DNA of 64,000 nt from Siphonodentalium dalli (taxonomy: Eukaryota; Mollusca; Scaphopoda; Gadilida; Siphonodentaliidae). The translations under genes and the position numbers were made by a program. Below the pieces are notes generated by a model, which searched no databases, was not told the origin of the DNA, and saw only the letters and a program-made list of their open reading frames with translations. Below, one piece after another: positions 43,411 to 55,699 of the stretch. Positions within the stretch are counted from its first letter, which is position 1. Every line of letters begins with the position of its first letter. The stretch is from the NCBI GenBank assembly GCA_032622095.1, contig CP136066.1:117019319-117083318 (forward strand), written 5' to 3'.

Positions 43411-44655
43411 CGGTCAGATGCTCGTAGCCCGTTTATATATAACCATGGATATATGTGAGAAATACACAAAGAAAACGCACTCCATAGATTGGACTGATAA
43501 GCCGTGCCCTGTGTATTTGGATATTGCGTTTTTTGACAATCAGTCTTCCGTATCATTTCTACAACAATTATCGTCTTACTTGCAGCACGACGTTACCGTG
43601 TGATCGCCACTGAAGCGTTTTCATTTAGAGTATGTTCAATATATTGCTGCCGGTGCAGTGTATTCTCGGATAGAAAACAAATAGGCATATGCCGAAAGCA
43701 GAAACTAAGTAACGAGGGGCACCCCTGGTTGAGTCTGGGATATATGGCATGCGAGACTTGGCTAGAGGGTTTCCGTTGAGGGGGGGGGGGATCTCAGCCT
43801 TGGAATTTTCCAACTGCACCCCACCCCATTTAACCACACCAAACTCACAAGTTTGCATAATTCAATTTGGACCCCCCCCCCCCCCCCCCGGGCTTTGATT
43901 TTCACTGAATGTTCCCTCACAGACTACTAGATGGTAGCCTATTCTAAATGGACCAGTAGTCTTGTGGCCATTAGCCATGCAGGGGGGGGGGGGTGAAAAG
44001 AATTGTTGAGATTTAAAAATCCAAACATCTATTGGTATAATGCCAGACAAATTTACACCCCCGATTTATTTTTTCTTAAATTAATTAGCAAGTAATTACT
44101 GGCAAGGGCACAGGAAACACGGATCGGATGATGGTGGATGGCCCGATGCGAACACATTTTGAAAATCTGAACATGAAAATTTGACAATCCTAGCATCATG
44201 CTTTCAAGTTCGGGGAAAATTTCAACCTGACAAGTGCTCACCCTTATAGCTTTGAAAATTGCCAACTGATGGCCATTTAAATCCAGAATTTTGCAAATGA
44301 AAGGGAAATATGCAAATGTTGGTCTAAAAACAACAAATTCGTCACTAAGAAATTGTTGGAAAATCAAACTACGAGAACAATTTCAACCTAATTTTGGTGT
44401 GAATTTTCCAACTAATGTTGCACTAGGTTTGAATACAGTTTGGGGTGGGTAAGACCCATGCATAACCACCCTGTCGGCACATCCCTGCTTGGCACCCCAT
44501 GCTAAGAGCGCGGTCTTGCATTCACTGAAGACGAGAAATCATCGATACTAAATTATGTTGGGTGGCACCGGGGGGAGGGGGGGGGTCACATTTTTGTACG
44601 GTTATATCTGGCATATACCCATGGTTATATATAAACGGGCTACGAGCATCTGACC
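43411..44655. mobile_element. 1.25-kb element with 38-bp perfect inverted ends, flanked by 48-bp direct repeats
   Basis: CGGTCAGATGCTCGTAGCCC and the following 18 bases (43411-43448) are repeated exactly in inverse orientation at 44618-44655. Immediately outside, a 48-bp block (GTCTCTATTTT.ATTTATTTT...) stands at 43352-43399 and again at 44659-44706 in direct orientation with two mismatches. Inside are G and C runs (43780, 43872, 43982, 44572) and TTTCCAACT phrases, but no coding frame. Confidence 0.75.
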
Positions 44656-44756
44656 GTAGGTCTCTATTTTCATTTATTTTATGACAAGAAATGTCTGTTT
44701 ATTTTAAATTTTAATATTAAAAACACATTTTAAATTCATATTTTATATATAACTAG

Positions 44757-45760
44757 AAGGTGACCCGACTTCGTCCGGGCTTTGACATTGAATTGACCAT
44801 TTTGAAGGTCAAGGTCAGGTGGGGGGGGGGGGGGGGGTCACGATTTGACCCGTCCAAAACACTCCCTGGAAACAATTACCACTAAGTATCAAATTGGCAG
44901 TTTTGCAACACCAACACCAACACCCCAAAAATGGTGGAAATTGGCCCAGCGGATACCGGGAAATCGGCCCTGCGGATACCGAGATACCCTATGTATCAAA
45001 TTTCGTTCGTAAAAATCCGCCAGTTTTACCCGATTTGATTTCCACTAAAGTATATAAACGCGCCTCATTTACACACGCTCATTAATTATCAAGCTTCAAC
45101 GTAAAGATAAATTAGCATTGTGTGGTAAATTATTTTAACTAATTATAACTAATTATTTTCTCGTCGTCAAAGTTGAACAATGTCGATGTTGTTGGAATTG
45201 ACGGCTTCCATTTCGGTAGATTCCATTTCGCAAGAGCGAAATAGCATTTCAGCTAAATGGATTCTTGGATGAGATTCCAGACCCGCGGGGTAACTGTAAA
45301 CGACTTGAGCCTATGCGTGTTGTGAATATACAAAAAATAAAACGACAATAGACCTAAGAATATCAGCTGTAACAAAATTTTATATATATCAGAAATTGTA
45401 AATGATATATTTTGGGATAGATACACCGATTCTTAATAGCCTGCAAATTGACAATATATATTGTAAATGTTATAATTTGGGGATAAATACACGATGCGTA
45501 ATTGCCTGCAAATTGCGTACGTTCGTCGACGTATGAATATAGAGTTATCCTCCCTGCATCGCAGTGCTAAATTTCGGCGTGATTAGCACTGCGGATCCCG
45601 AGATATGAGTTTTGAAGGTGAAGGTCACGCCGCACGGAAAAATGGACGGGCCCATGTTCGTTCCCGGGTCGAATTACGTGTCCGTACCAAGTTTGGTCGA
45701 AATCGGTCCAGCCGTGTTCGAGTCCATCGCGAACACACACACACACACACACCCTTGTTT
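44757..45760. repeat. tandem-repeat element family B, copy 2, with CA tail
   Basis: The head hairpin word CCCGACTTCGTCCGGGC is followed by TTGAAGGTCAAGGTCAGGTG, a 17-base G run, CACGATTTGACCCGTCCAAA and TATCAAATTTCGT. Further on comes GAAGGTGAAGGTCACGCCGC with a final 'CCAAGTTTGGTCGAAATC' block, ending in a CA microsatellite. A hairpin head, GTCAAGGTCA monomers and a microsatellite tail define the family. Confidence 0.65.
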
Positions 45761-46044
45761 GTATTACATACGTTGTGGGGACATTTCTTTAGAAATTCAA
45801 ACAATACCGTAGTTGTGAGGACTCCCGTTATTTCGTAAAATATCCAAACTCGGAGGGTACCTTTAACGAAATAACGGCAATCTTTGTAACGCATGCGTAG
45901 TATCATTTCCGCCTAGTGCGGACGAAAAAAATTCAAAAATTTCAAAAAATACAAATTTCCGTCGCCTTAAGGGAAAAAATTGTTAACATTGTGAGGACAT
46001 TGTTTTACTATATGAATGTCCTCACAGCGGTGGGTTTACACACG

Positions 46045-46075
<31 letters not shown>

Positions 46076-46248
46076 AGCGCTAGATCTTCCAAAATATATA
46101 ATAGATTATTGTGAAATTGAGGTACAGCTCCACAATTTAACCAATATCCTGGGTGAGAGAATTTTTTATTTTTTTTCCCCTCCTGCATCTACTTTTTTTA
46201 ACCCTACATGTTCATAAACCAGACTTAAAAATTGGTGTCGCCTAACTG

Positions 46249-46360
46249 TTGTTAGCATTATTTTGTTGCAATTAATCGATTCTGATAACTAAAGTGTATT
46301 TTGAAGAAATATTGTGTCTTGATGATATGGGGACCATCTGATTGGATTGAGTACCTTTAA
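46249..46360. mobile_element. TTAA element family A, copy 4 (right part only)
   Basis: TTGTTAGCATTATTTTGTTG, GATTCTGATAACTAAAG and the terminal GGATTGAGTACCTTTAA match the last ~110 bases of the inverted complete copy. It starts exactly where the 3.1-kb element ends. Confidence 0.75.
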
Positions 46361-46671
46361 GTGTTTCAAACATCAAGATACAATGGTTCTGATACTGATG
46401 GAGGTCCGTATAGCACACAGTGTGACATTATATGTCGTACCAAGTACTGACAGATATCAGGCTTAGCAGCCAAGAGGTTAAGTTTTGGATCAAATATTGC
46501 TTATATTTTGAAAAGAATTCCAACATGGGGGAGGGTTGGATATATTCCAACAATAGTGGAAAGCTTCAGTTTATTGTTCCCCCGATTGAATCGATGGTTT
46601 TGGATGGGAAGCTGTTAACCATTCAAAAAAAAAATAATTGAATGTAATGTGAATGTTTAAAAATCCCTTTT

Positions 46672-47991
46672 TATGTTTACCCATACCATAGTATGGTAAA
46701 CATAGTGTCGTTGCCCGGATTGACCACTCGTCGTTGGTCCGTCTGTCGGTCCGTCTGTCTGTCTGTCCGTAGACACTTTACGAGTAATGCGATAACTCTA
46801 ACATTTTCTATCCGATCGGAACCAAATTTTGTATATGGGTTTCTCAGCCCAAAATATGGATCGAGTTCGAATTTGGGTTTGATCCGAGTTTTTGTTACAG
46901 AGTTATGGCCCTTTTTCGACTTAGAATTGACGCATTCTGCCATAACTCGAACATTTTCATCTGATTGGAACCAAATTTGGTCTGTTAGTTTCACAGCCCA
47001 AAATACAGATCGAGTTCGAATATGGGTTTGATCCGATTTATTTTAAAGGAGTTATGACCCTTTTTCGAAGAAAAAAATTGGAAGAAAAAAATCGATTTAA
47101 AAACAAATTTACTTTTAACTTTTATAATAATAATAAAAAAAATGTCATTTGTTTTCATTTAGATATTGATGATTATGATAAAAGTTGATAAAAAGATTTC
47201 CAATGTGGACCTTTAATTTTTTTAAATAATTAAAAAGTTTTTAAGTTAAACAAATTTGAAAAACTAACACCATTATAACTCTGCCAAGGGTACCCCGAAT
47301 CACCACACCAAATTTGATTAAATCGGTCCAAAATCTTGTGTTATGTACTGGTAAATCTGTTTGGAGCAACATTAAATCCAATTCACCAATTGCCTTTGGA
47401 TAACTTAGCTATTGATAAGGCTATATTATTTTCTGATGTCTCTTATGCCAATGTGCAAATAATCTGATAAAGAAGGCTATGGTATCTAATTTAAAATAAA
47501 GATTCAACAATAAACATCACATGATATTAACAGTAGACATCTCTGCTGCAGAGTTATATCTTCAGATGGTCTGATATCATATGATTGTTATTGGTTTAAT
47601 AGAGGTCAGTGTTCAACATAAACAATTCCTGTGATATTTTGACAGCTCTGCTATATAATTGATATTAATGGGTCAGTGGTGAGGTTGCTTATCTGTATAC
47701 TAGGACACATTATTATTGTAAACTTAAATTGGACTCTCTTAACCCAAGTATTCCATGTCCAGGTCACACCTACACATTTAACCCATGGGCTTGCTGGCTG
47801 TGGTGGTTTAGCATTACAGATCCTGTACCAGTGCATTCTCATATATAAATGCCATTGACCCATAAATTCCAATAATTTGTGTTATGTTCATTTGTCTATA
47901 ATAGTACATAACAGTATACTCTATAATTCAACACCAAAACTCTCATTTATCCGATCATATTAAATTTTTATCGCCAAGATATGGGTTAACA
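46672..47991 (+). mobile_element. tandem-repeat element family F, copy 1
   Basis: The palindromic head ATGTTTACCCATACCATAGT is followed by GGATTGACCACTCGTCGTTG and a GTCCGTCTGTC run. Two and a half ~170-bp monomers come next (CGATAACTCTAACATTTTCT; CGGAACCAAATTTTGTATAT; TCTCAGCCCAAAATA; TTCGAATTTGGGTTTGATCC; GAGTTATGGCCCTTTTTCGA). The end TATCGCCAAGATATGGGTTA is roughly inverted to the head. The stretch 47080-47960 between core and tail is AT-rich and unassigned. Confidence 0.7.
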
Positions 47992-48543
47992 TCTGCCGAT
48001 CGTGATCGGCCTCTCGTTTGATTTGACATACTGACACTATTACTAAGGCCAAAAAAAAAAAAACAACCACTGTTTCCGACCTGCTGATATTGGGCCCAGA
48101 TGGAATATTTTTTCAAATTTAAAAAAGGAGAGAAAAAAATGTTTTATTTTGTATTTTCATCTAAAATTATTGCTGCTTGAGTATGTAAGAATGCAGAAGA
48201 CAATACTATTAGTTAAACATTCTTGCTATCTGAGTATGACTATAATTAGACTATTCATGTGGCCACACTCTCTCTCTGGCATTGTTTATGTTAGAATGCC
48301 CCTAGTTATTGTGATGTAATTGAGAGTTCATATTATACCAGATGTTGGGGGACATTGTGCTGTGGAGGGAGTGAACCCTCAGCCTGAACTGATGAAATGA
48401 TTCCAATCAGTGATACTTTCATGTGACTGTTTGAAGGCCAGAAATAGCCATGTGTGCTGTGCCACATGGAAAACTCAACATTTTAATTTAACATCCCAAT
48501 AGATCATTTTAGATAAGCCATGAGTTTAGTGTGTCTGTTATTT
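47992..48543. other. RCOR intron 1 spacer
   Basis: Intronic sequence with no exon candidate or recognised repeat. Confidence 0.35.
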
Positions 48544-48636
48544 GCAGAATGAGGTCCCCAGAGGGTGAATTTAGTGACACTTTCCCACATGGTGGACTAG
48601 CATCACCAAATTCACCCTCTGGGGACCTCATTCTGC
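48544..48636. repeat. 93-bp hairpin
   Basis: GCAGAATGAGGTCCCCAGAG and the next nine bases (48544-48572) pair perfectly with 48608-48636 around a 35-base loop. No target duplication was identified; it may be a small fold-back element. Confidence 0.85.
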
Positions 48637-48682
48637 TTAGGCCTCATCTTCTGGGAAATATCTATGGTCTCAAATAAAAATT

Positions 48683-49893
48683 GGCTTTGGTCAGATCATT
48701 ATGAAATTTGTCATGGCTGTTGACATTGACATGTAGATGCCTTGATGGGAACGAGTTACTTTGGGGTCATTCGGCAAAAAAAACATGGCTGCCAGTGGCC
48801 ATCTTGGATTTCAAATTTCAATCCAATAGCACGGGCTACAGGCTGTCCTGAGTGTTTGTCTCATCATCATGAAACTTGTCATGGATGTTAAAATTTTGGG
48901 GTCATTCGTCCAATCTTGGATTTTACTCTTTGCATGACTTAATCCTTTGGCATGGGCTACAGGTTGTACCTTTGGTCGGATCATTGTGATCATATATTTA
49001 GCACACCCTACAATCCACTTCCCTCATCCGATCATCACCAATCTTGATATTGATCTTGATATTGATCTACTAGATGGGAGCTATCAAATGGTTTTGAATT
49101 TAATTGGAAAAAATGGCCGCCAGCAGCCATATTGGATTTTAGTTTACATATATCTCTTCATGTTGATATCTAGTATTACTTAGACATTTCAACTTTCCGC
49201 ATTCCTAATCGCTCCATTGACTGTAACACATGAAATATGCCCTCTCCAAGTTGACATTGTCATTGACACTTTCATTTCCGAATTCTGTTAAAAAACATGG
49301 CTGCAAGTGGCCTTCTTGGATTTTACTCTTTGTATGACAAAATCTTTTAGCACACCCTACAGTTCACATTCCTCATCCGGTTGTCACCAAACTTCATATG
49401 GAGCTTCAGATACTAGTAGATGGGAGCTTGCCATTTTTAGCTCAACTTTACTTTGTAAAGTTCGAGCTATTGTCATGGCTTGGTATCCGTCAGCCGTGTG
49501 TGTGTGCATGTGTGTATGTGTGTGCGCATGTGTGATCCATCAACATTTAGCACAGGCTATAATGTAGGTCATACCTTTGGTCAGATCATTATGAAATTTG
49601 TAGCTGTTGACATATAGATGGGAACGAGTCATATTGGGGCCATTCAGCAAAAAACATGGCCGCCAACAGCCATCTTGGATTTCAAAATTGAATCCATTAG
49701 CACACGATACAGGCCGGATTGTTTGTCTGATCATAATGAAATTTGTTGTGGATGTTAATATTGACATGTAGATGTCAAATTTTGGCCACCAGCTGCCATC
49801 TTGGATTCCAAAATTCAATTCATCATTCCATTTATTGCTCAATACAAAATTTTTACTTCGAGTTGAGCTACAGTATCATGGACACTTTCATTT
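48683..49893 (-). mobile_element. tandem-repeat element family E, two or three copies in a row
   Basis: A headless copy (48683-49278) ends in CTCCAAGTTGACATTGTCAT and CACTTTCATTTC. It is followed at once by a partial monomer (49279-49435), and then by a copy with a proper start (TTTTAGCTCAACTTTACTTT at 49436, GTGTGTGTGCATGTGTG run) and end (GAGTTGAGCTACAGTATCAT, CACTTTCATTTTC near 49893). Monomers carry AACATGGC.GCCA..GCCATCTTGGAT as in copies 1 and 3. Confidence 0.75.
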
Positions 49894-51033
49894 TCAGTAC
49901 TTATCAATATAGTGATGAACATATTAATTGTAAGTTTGTGCTGATCATTAGGTCATGCTGATTTTCCACACAAAAAAATTCTTTAAATTTTCTATGTTGT
50001 TAAAAGTACATGTATGTCAATACTAATATTTCTTAAACATATAGTTTCTTGTAGAGTAGGAATGTGGGGATGAAACTTTAAACTACATAAAGTATTATAT
50101 TAAACTGGATCATCCAAATATTACATACAGTGGTACTAGTACCATATTAGGTAGTGGATTAAAAGTTATATTTCCATAGCTACTGACATTGACAATAACT
50201 GACTGGAAGGTTCCGTTTAATAACAGAAATTGCCAAACAATTTTTTTTTAGGTCTATCAGACATTCAACATGTGGAAGCCACGAGTACATTCTTAATGAG
50301 CTCAGGGTATTGCTAGTTAAAGGAATATTATTCTGAAAAAATGTTTAGCATTTTTTCAATATTAATTTGACCAAAAAGTCTTGTGTTTGATCACTTATTT
50401 TGTTGTTATAACAATTTTTGTTTATAAAAATTCCGATGAATGCAGATGAATGCCAAAGATCTTAAGTTGTAGATCAAGTCACGTGATTGAAGTCACATGA
50501 TCAGCGGTCGCTGCGGCCATATGATTTAACACGTGACAATGACATAGCGATAGGGGAATTCCCTTTACTATCAAAAATAAAGAGACGTCCATATTGGATT
50601 ACTAACAAATTTGTCACTGCATATATGCTGTTTGCCAGCTTATCTATGCATATATTTCTTTGTGCATACATTATCGACCTCTTTGTGTCAATTACACGTA
50701 ACAATATAGCATTAAAATAGCATGCGCTTACGTCGATATAAACATTGGCTGTGGTTCGTTTGAACATCAAATTATATAACACTTTTCAAGTGGGATAACA
50801 TATATAAATACATACATGTACATGAACTTTCGATATGCATGCTTTTAATATATACCGTCAAAGTTATAGCAATTTCAGGTTTAAAAAAGTAATCACATAT
50901 ACAAACGCTCTTTATTCGCACCATATCAGGAATATGCTTAACAGGGAATGCTCTTTATTGAGTAATGGTGAAGGAAAATGGGGACACAACTTAGAATAGT
51001 TGTCATTGTGAATATTTACTAATTACATCAATA
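49894..51033. other. RCOR intron 1 spacer
   Basis: AT-rich intronic sequence with no recognised exon. GGGGAATTCCCC-like and CACGTGA words occur near 50480-50560, but nothing can be claimed from them. Confidence 0.35.
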
Positions 51034-51060
51034 GGGCAATTCCACGGTAACGGACATACC
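51034..51060. repeat. isolated iteron-element end
   Basis: GGGCAATTCCACGGTAACGG followed by ACATACC combines the ends of iteron elements 1 (GATTCTACGGTAAC) and 3 (GGGCAATTCCA). No matching right end and no clear iteron series was found downstream. It may be a remnant of a related element. Confidence 0.5.
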
Positions 51061-52407
51061 ATTCAGACACAAATTAAGAGTTTTATATCCCTCTTCTATG
51101 CACAATGATGAATATTTCTTCATTTCCAACAATTCAATTGATATATCATATGAAGGTGTACATATATTAAAATCACAATTAAAATTTACCTTGTTGAGGG
51201 TCATTTTCAAAATTGGACGTACCTGATTTGGACAAGCCCTCTAGGGTTGCTTTAGTCGATCATTTGTGGCCAAAATCAATTGGGAAGTTATTGAAACATA
51301 ACAAAATAAGCAGTCTAATATCATTGTAACAGTTTTAAAATATTCTACAAGTGGAACGCATTCAATATATGATTAATACTAATACTGTAATACATGTACT
51401 AGAAACCAGTCATGTTTTTTTGGTTGTAGTCTACAGGAAATTAATTATGTGAATGCTGCATCACTATGTGGAAAGTGAAGTGAAGCCAGCATGCAGGAAA
51501 ACACTTACTGTATATGGTGCATATTCAGATACTGGTAATGCCTATTTTAACAATGAAATTACACGAATACTCTGGCACATTAATCATCCGATGAGTTTGG
51601 TGTTTTTGTTAAAATGGCTATATCTTTGAAAAGTTTTGAGAATTGGCATGGAATTATTAGATATATGTAATGCTGATGGGCCTTTTTAGTACTTACTCGA
51701 TGTTGAATCACCATGCTTGGCCTGAATTTGAAATTTTATTGCATCTTGTATTTGAAAGTTTAAAATTAGGATATAGACTATACGTATAGCTATTCTTAAG
51801 ATTCAACCAGCGAATTTGCATATTATCTTTAAGTGTTATGGCATATGGTATATCTATGATAAATAAAACTAGATAGTCATGTGAATATATGCTTCCATGG
51901 ATGCATTAATGCTGCAGAATTGAAAATGTTTGACCAACAACAGTATTTATAGGTAGCATGCAGCACAGGCTATCAAGTGAATGGACATAACATTTAAAAC
52001 AAGTAAAACTTGATTGTGTTGTCAACAGTATATGCATGGATCATTGTGTTCATAATAGGTGACACTGGCTTTCCGATAGGGTTTTATTGTATTCATCAGG
52101 ATAGCAATCCTTGAACATTTTCCAACATTGGGAACATTATATCGTAGTTAGTGCTAATGTCGATGGCAAATTTTTAGTATTATCTTATATGTCTTGATCT
52201 CAAATGCAATTTTTCTACAATTAGTTTCAGAGGTGAAACCGTTATTTAAGCTGTCCATAATTCTATGAAATTATAAATTCAATAAATAAATTCACTTCAA
52301 TGTCTTCACTACCCACATATACAGCAATGCCCTAAGTAATCGACTCTTTAACTACAGCAGAATTATGGGTAACTTTTCAGGATTTAGTCGGAAATATGGC
52401 TTGTTGC
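51061..52407. other. RCOR intron 1 spacer
   Basis: AT-rich, no exon candidate or repeat family recognised. Confidence 0.35.
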
Positions 52408-52448
52408 CATTCATCGGAAAGCTCTCCCCGAGAGCTTTCCGATGAATG
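52408..52448. repeat. 41-bp perfect hairpin
   Basis: CATTCATCGGAAAGCTCTC pairs with GAGAGCTTTCCGATGAATG around a 3-base loop (CCC). A 19-bp perfect stem in AT-rich surroundings is unlikely by chance. Confidence 0.9.
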
Positions 52449-52599
52449 TAGTTATAAATTGATGGCATAGATCTACTGAATATTTCATCCATGTCAGAGC
52501 ATGTTATATGGTGCTTTTATCGAGTGTACAGATTTCAATAAGAATTGGGTGATAGTCTTGAACTTGTACCAGAAAACTGCACGTGATTCTTAGCCCAAC

Positions 52600-53719
52600 C
52601 AGGCCTCAGCCTAGGGGTCCAGAACAGGGAGACTTGAAGTCTCCCTCCAGGAAATTTAGGGAGACTTCAGGAAATGTAGGGAGACTTCAGGGTGGGGAGA
52701 CTACCAAAAATTGACAATTTTCAAATGTTGCTTTATTTTATAACATCTGACAATAAAAAATTTAAAAAGATAAAATAACAAATAAAACAAAAAAAAATTG
52801 ACTTTATCTGAAATTAGCTTAATTAATTGTTATTATACATTTAAAATTTTTGGAAATGTTTTGTGTAGCTATCATTTAAGCAAGACAATTATCAAGTTAC
52901 AGTAATAGTTACTTTTTTAACTAAATGAAAGTAGTATTATTTCCAAGACTGCAGCTTGGAAGATACGTTTGTACAGTCTGAAATGACTGAATCATGAATG
53001 ATGATGCATGTAACTTTTTAAGTTTAATTTGGTCACGGCTGTAATGTGGGTGTCCGCTAAAATAAACAATAAGGACTAACTAACAAAGGAGTTGCAAAAG
53101 ATTTTATTAATTAATGGCCTCCCTTAATTAATGCCAACATCACTGGTATAATCCGATTAAGGCAATAAACTTGACATAATTTTATTTACGGAAGTCGGTC
53201 TCTTCAAAAAGTCCGACGTGTTTCCGAAACGAACTTCCGAAGCGCCTGGTACATACTCTGATAATGTCGTAATTGTTTTATATCTGAAAAGCGGGACGGC
53301 GGTCTTTTAAGTTAATTAAAACATTTATTTGTGACACTCACGATGGTCAGTAACAACACAGATGCGAACATCTCATCGTGTTTTCAGCGTGTCAAAACAT
53401 TCGTGATTAACATTCATTACCGCAAAGGGAACAAAGGCGACGGAATAACAACACAAAAAACAATAGGTCATATTTTATTTTTTTATTTTAAACGCTTGGG
53501 TCTTTGGCTCTGCATCGTCTGTTTCTTTTTGGGATGGCCGCCACAATTCATCTATATACGGACATGTCCAGACATGTCCGGAAAAAAAACTAGAAAAAAA
53601 AAAAAAAAATCCCCCTAAAATTGAAGGCGACTTCGATTTCGCCTTAGAGCGACGGTAGGGCGAAGTCAGCGACAGTAAGGCGACAATCTCGCCCGAGTCG
53701 CCTTGTGAGCTGAGGCCTG
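52600..53719. mobile_element. 1.12-kb hAT-like non-autonomous element
   Basis: The ends CAGGCCTCAGC (left) and GCTGAGGCCTG (right) are inverted copies, flanked on each side by AGCCCAAC (52592-52599 and 53720-53727). An 8-bp target duplication with ends starting CAG is diagnostic of hAT. Near the left end GGGAGACTTCAGG-type words recur. Near the right end GGCGAC/AGGGCGAAGTC words recur, likely subterminal transposase sites. No transposase frame is present. It lies in RCOR intron 1. Confidence 0.9.
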
Positions 53720-53727
53720 AGCCCAAC

Positions 53728-55305
53728 CCAATTTATATTCAGAGAGGTGATAGTTAATAATTATAAGTACATTGTATGGGAGCATCCCACTTTGCCGACG
53801 TCTATTGTTTCCAGGGGTACCTGCACGAGGTGGCAATAATCCCTTACTTCAATCATTTGTCGCTTATAGTCTATTCCTCTTTTCTTTTGGTGTTTTAATG
53901 ATTTGTCCTCTCTTTTTGTAGGTTTTTAATGAATTGTCAATTTGGGAACGAGGGTTTTGGAACCTTTGGTGCTGATTGAATGTTGATGTCAGGAAATAAT
54001 CTATGTCATGTTTTAGTTATTTATTGATGCAAAATAATTAATGGCGAACTAATTTAGCGATTGAATCTAAGTATTCTACAACGTGATCTCGTTTTCCCTG
54101 AATATTCTCTTGAAATGTCTAAGAGACGCGTTGACCGCCAGGGTGCTCATATATCCATGCACTAAGAAGGTAAACGGTGAAATGCAGCAATTCATGTTGA
54201 TCACGAAAACACAATCCGAACACAAGTCGAACTTCGCGACACTGACCTAAAGAGATCTGAACTGTTTATATCAAGATGCGTCCATCGGTTGCGCCTGATT
54301 TTTTTTTTTAACGCTTAGCACGTGCACTGAGAACATCTCTCCCACCGGCTGCGAACGGTGTCAAATGAATTTATTGGATTATTGATGGGGTGGTGTCTGG
54401 GGGAGGGGGTCGTCACTATGTAAAAGGTAGATACATATGTATAAGTGAGTTTTTTAAGAACTAACGCAATCATTATACAATCAAATGTGTGTGGATGTAT
54501 ATTCATACAGTTTGGTCACACTAGAACGACTCTATCTAGCAACATTGATAAAAATTTGAACTATTAATGGAATTTACCCCGAACACTCACGTCTATATAA
54601 AATAGACGTATTACATGTATATGTATGCCGGCGCATGCGAACTAATAGCTATCGGCATTGCTCACCCCATGTGATTATAGTTACTTCGGTTTAATGAAAA
54701 TGCATAATTATACATGAATATTTTATATGAAAATAAAATTATGGGGGGGGGGGGGGCATGTTGATATATTGTGTCTCTATTACCATATATATTTGGTTTG
54801 AGAATAAATTATTTGAATTTGAATTTGAATTGAATATTTTCTTCTCTGTGGTTGAACTCTGCCGCCACCAGTCAGTTGAAGTATCGTCGATTCTGTATAG
54901 GCTTGTTCGTTCAGCGACATCCTAAAACAACATTGCAAATGGGAGCCGGGAAAACTGTTATTTAATTAATACAGACTATAGGCGCGACGACCACACCTTG
55001 CCGGTGATATTTTTGCAGGCTCGTCGGCAAAGTGAGAATAAGCCCATTGTATGTGTAAAAAGAATTGGTCATTGTCCAATTTGACCATTGTCTGCGGAAC
55101 CTGGTGGAATATGATTTAAGTATTGCAGTTCCATATGGTGTTCTCTTGTGCTCACATTATATGATCATGTTAGAAGTTATGGCACATCACCTATATTCTG
55201 CACCGTTGATAAATTCTTCTCCAAACTTAAAATATGGGAAATGGGTCAGTCTCCAGTTGTTCGGTTGGAGATATTTTACTGTATTTTCTATTTGGCTTTT
55301 CGTCA
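53728..55305. other. RCOR intron 1 spacer
   Basis: No exon candidate. It holds a 14-base G run (54743-54756) and a TTGAATTTGAATTTGAATTG run near 54813. Otherwise nothing recognised. Confidence 0.35.
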
Positions 55306-55680
55306 TTTTTAGCTCAACTTGACGAAATCATATTTGAGCTTTTGCCATGGGTTGGCGTCCATTGTCTGTCCTTGCATGTGTCTGTCCGTCCATCAACAAA
55401 TTCCATTAGCACACATTACAGGTCATATCTCTCATCCGATCATCCCCAAACTTCATAGGGATGTTCAGGGTGACCTCTAGATGGGAGCCATAATTTTTTT
55501 CCCAAAATTTGTTTTAAAAAACATGTCCACCAGCACCATCTTGGATTTCAAATTTGAATCCATTGGCACACCCTGCAGCCCGCATTTATTTAAACTTTCC
55601 GCTTTCCTAATCGCTCCATTGTAAACCATGAAATTATCGCCTCTCCAAGTTGAGCTACAATGTCATTGACATTTCATTTC
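55306..55680 (-). mobile_element. tandem-repeat element family E, short copy beside RCOR exon 2
   Basis: The start TTTTTAGCTCAACTTGACG, the GGCGTCCATTGTCTGTCC stretch, one monomer (CACCATCTTGGATTTCAAAT) and the end CTCCAAGTTGAGCTACAATG with TTGACATTTCATTTC form a complete minimal element. It stops 19 bases before RCOR exon 2, so only AATAAGTTTTTATTTTCAG separates it from coding sequence. Confidence 0.8.
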
Positions 55681-55699
55681 AATAAGTTTTTATTTTCAG

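Larger units (their letters stand above)
43111..46248. mobile_element. 3.1-kb element with ~40-bp terminal inverted repeats
   Basis: The left end CAGTAAGGCGACACCAATTT, continuing to about 43150, is matched by the inverted right end (46205-46248, ..AAATTGGTGTCGCCTAACTG) over about 40 bp with two mismatches. The interior is a mosaic: a 1.25-kb inverted-repeat element (43411-44655), a family B copy (44757-45760), CA microsatellites (45735-45752 and 46038-46074), and long G or C runs. No transposase seen. No clear target duplication. Confidence 0.75.

Noticed and set aside
43352-44706. LTR retrotransposon with 48-bp direct repeats as LTRs
   Set aside because: The repeats are far too short, no primer-binding site or gag-pol frame is present, and the interior has 38-bp inverted ends instead.
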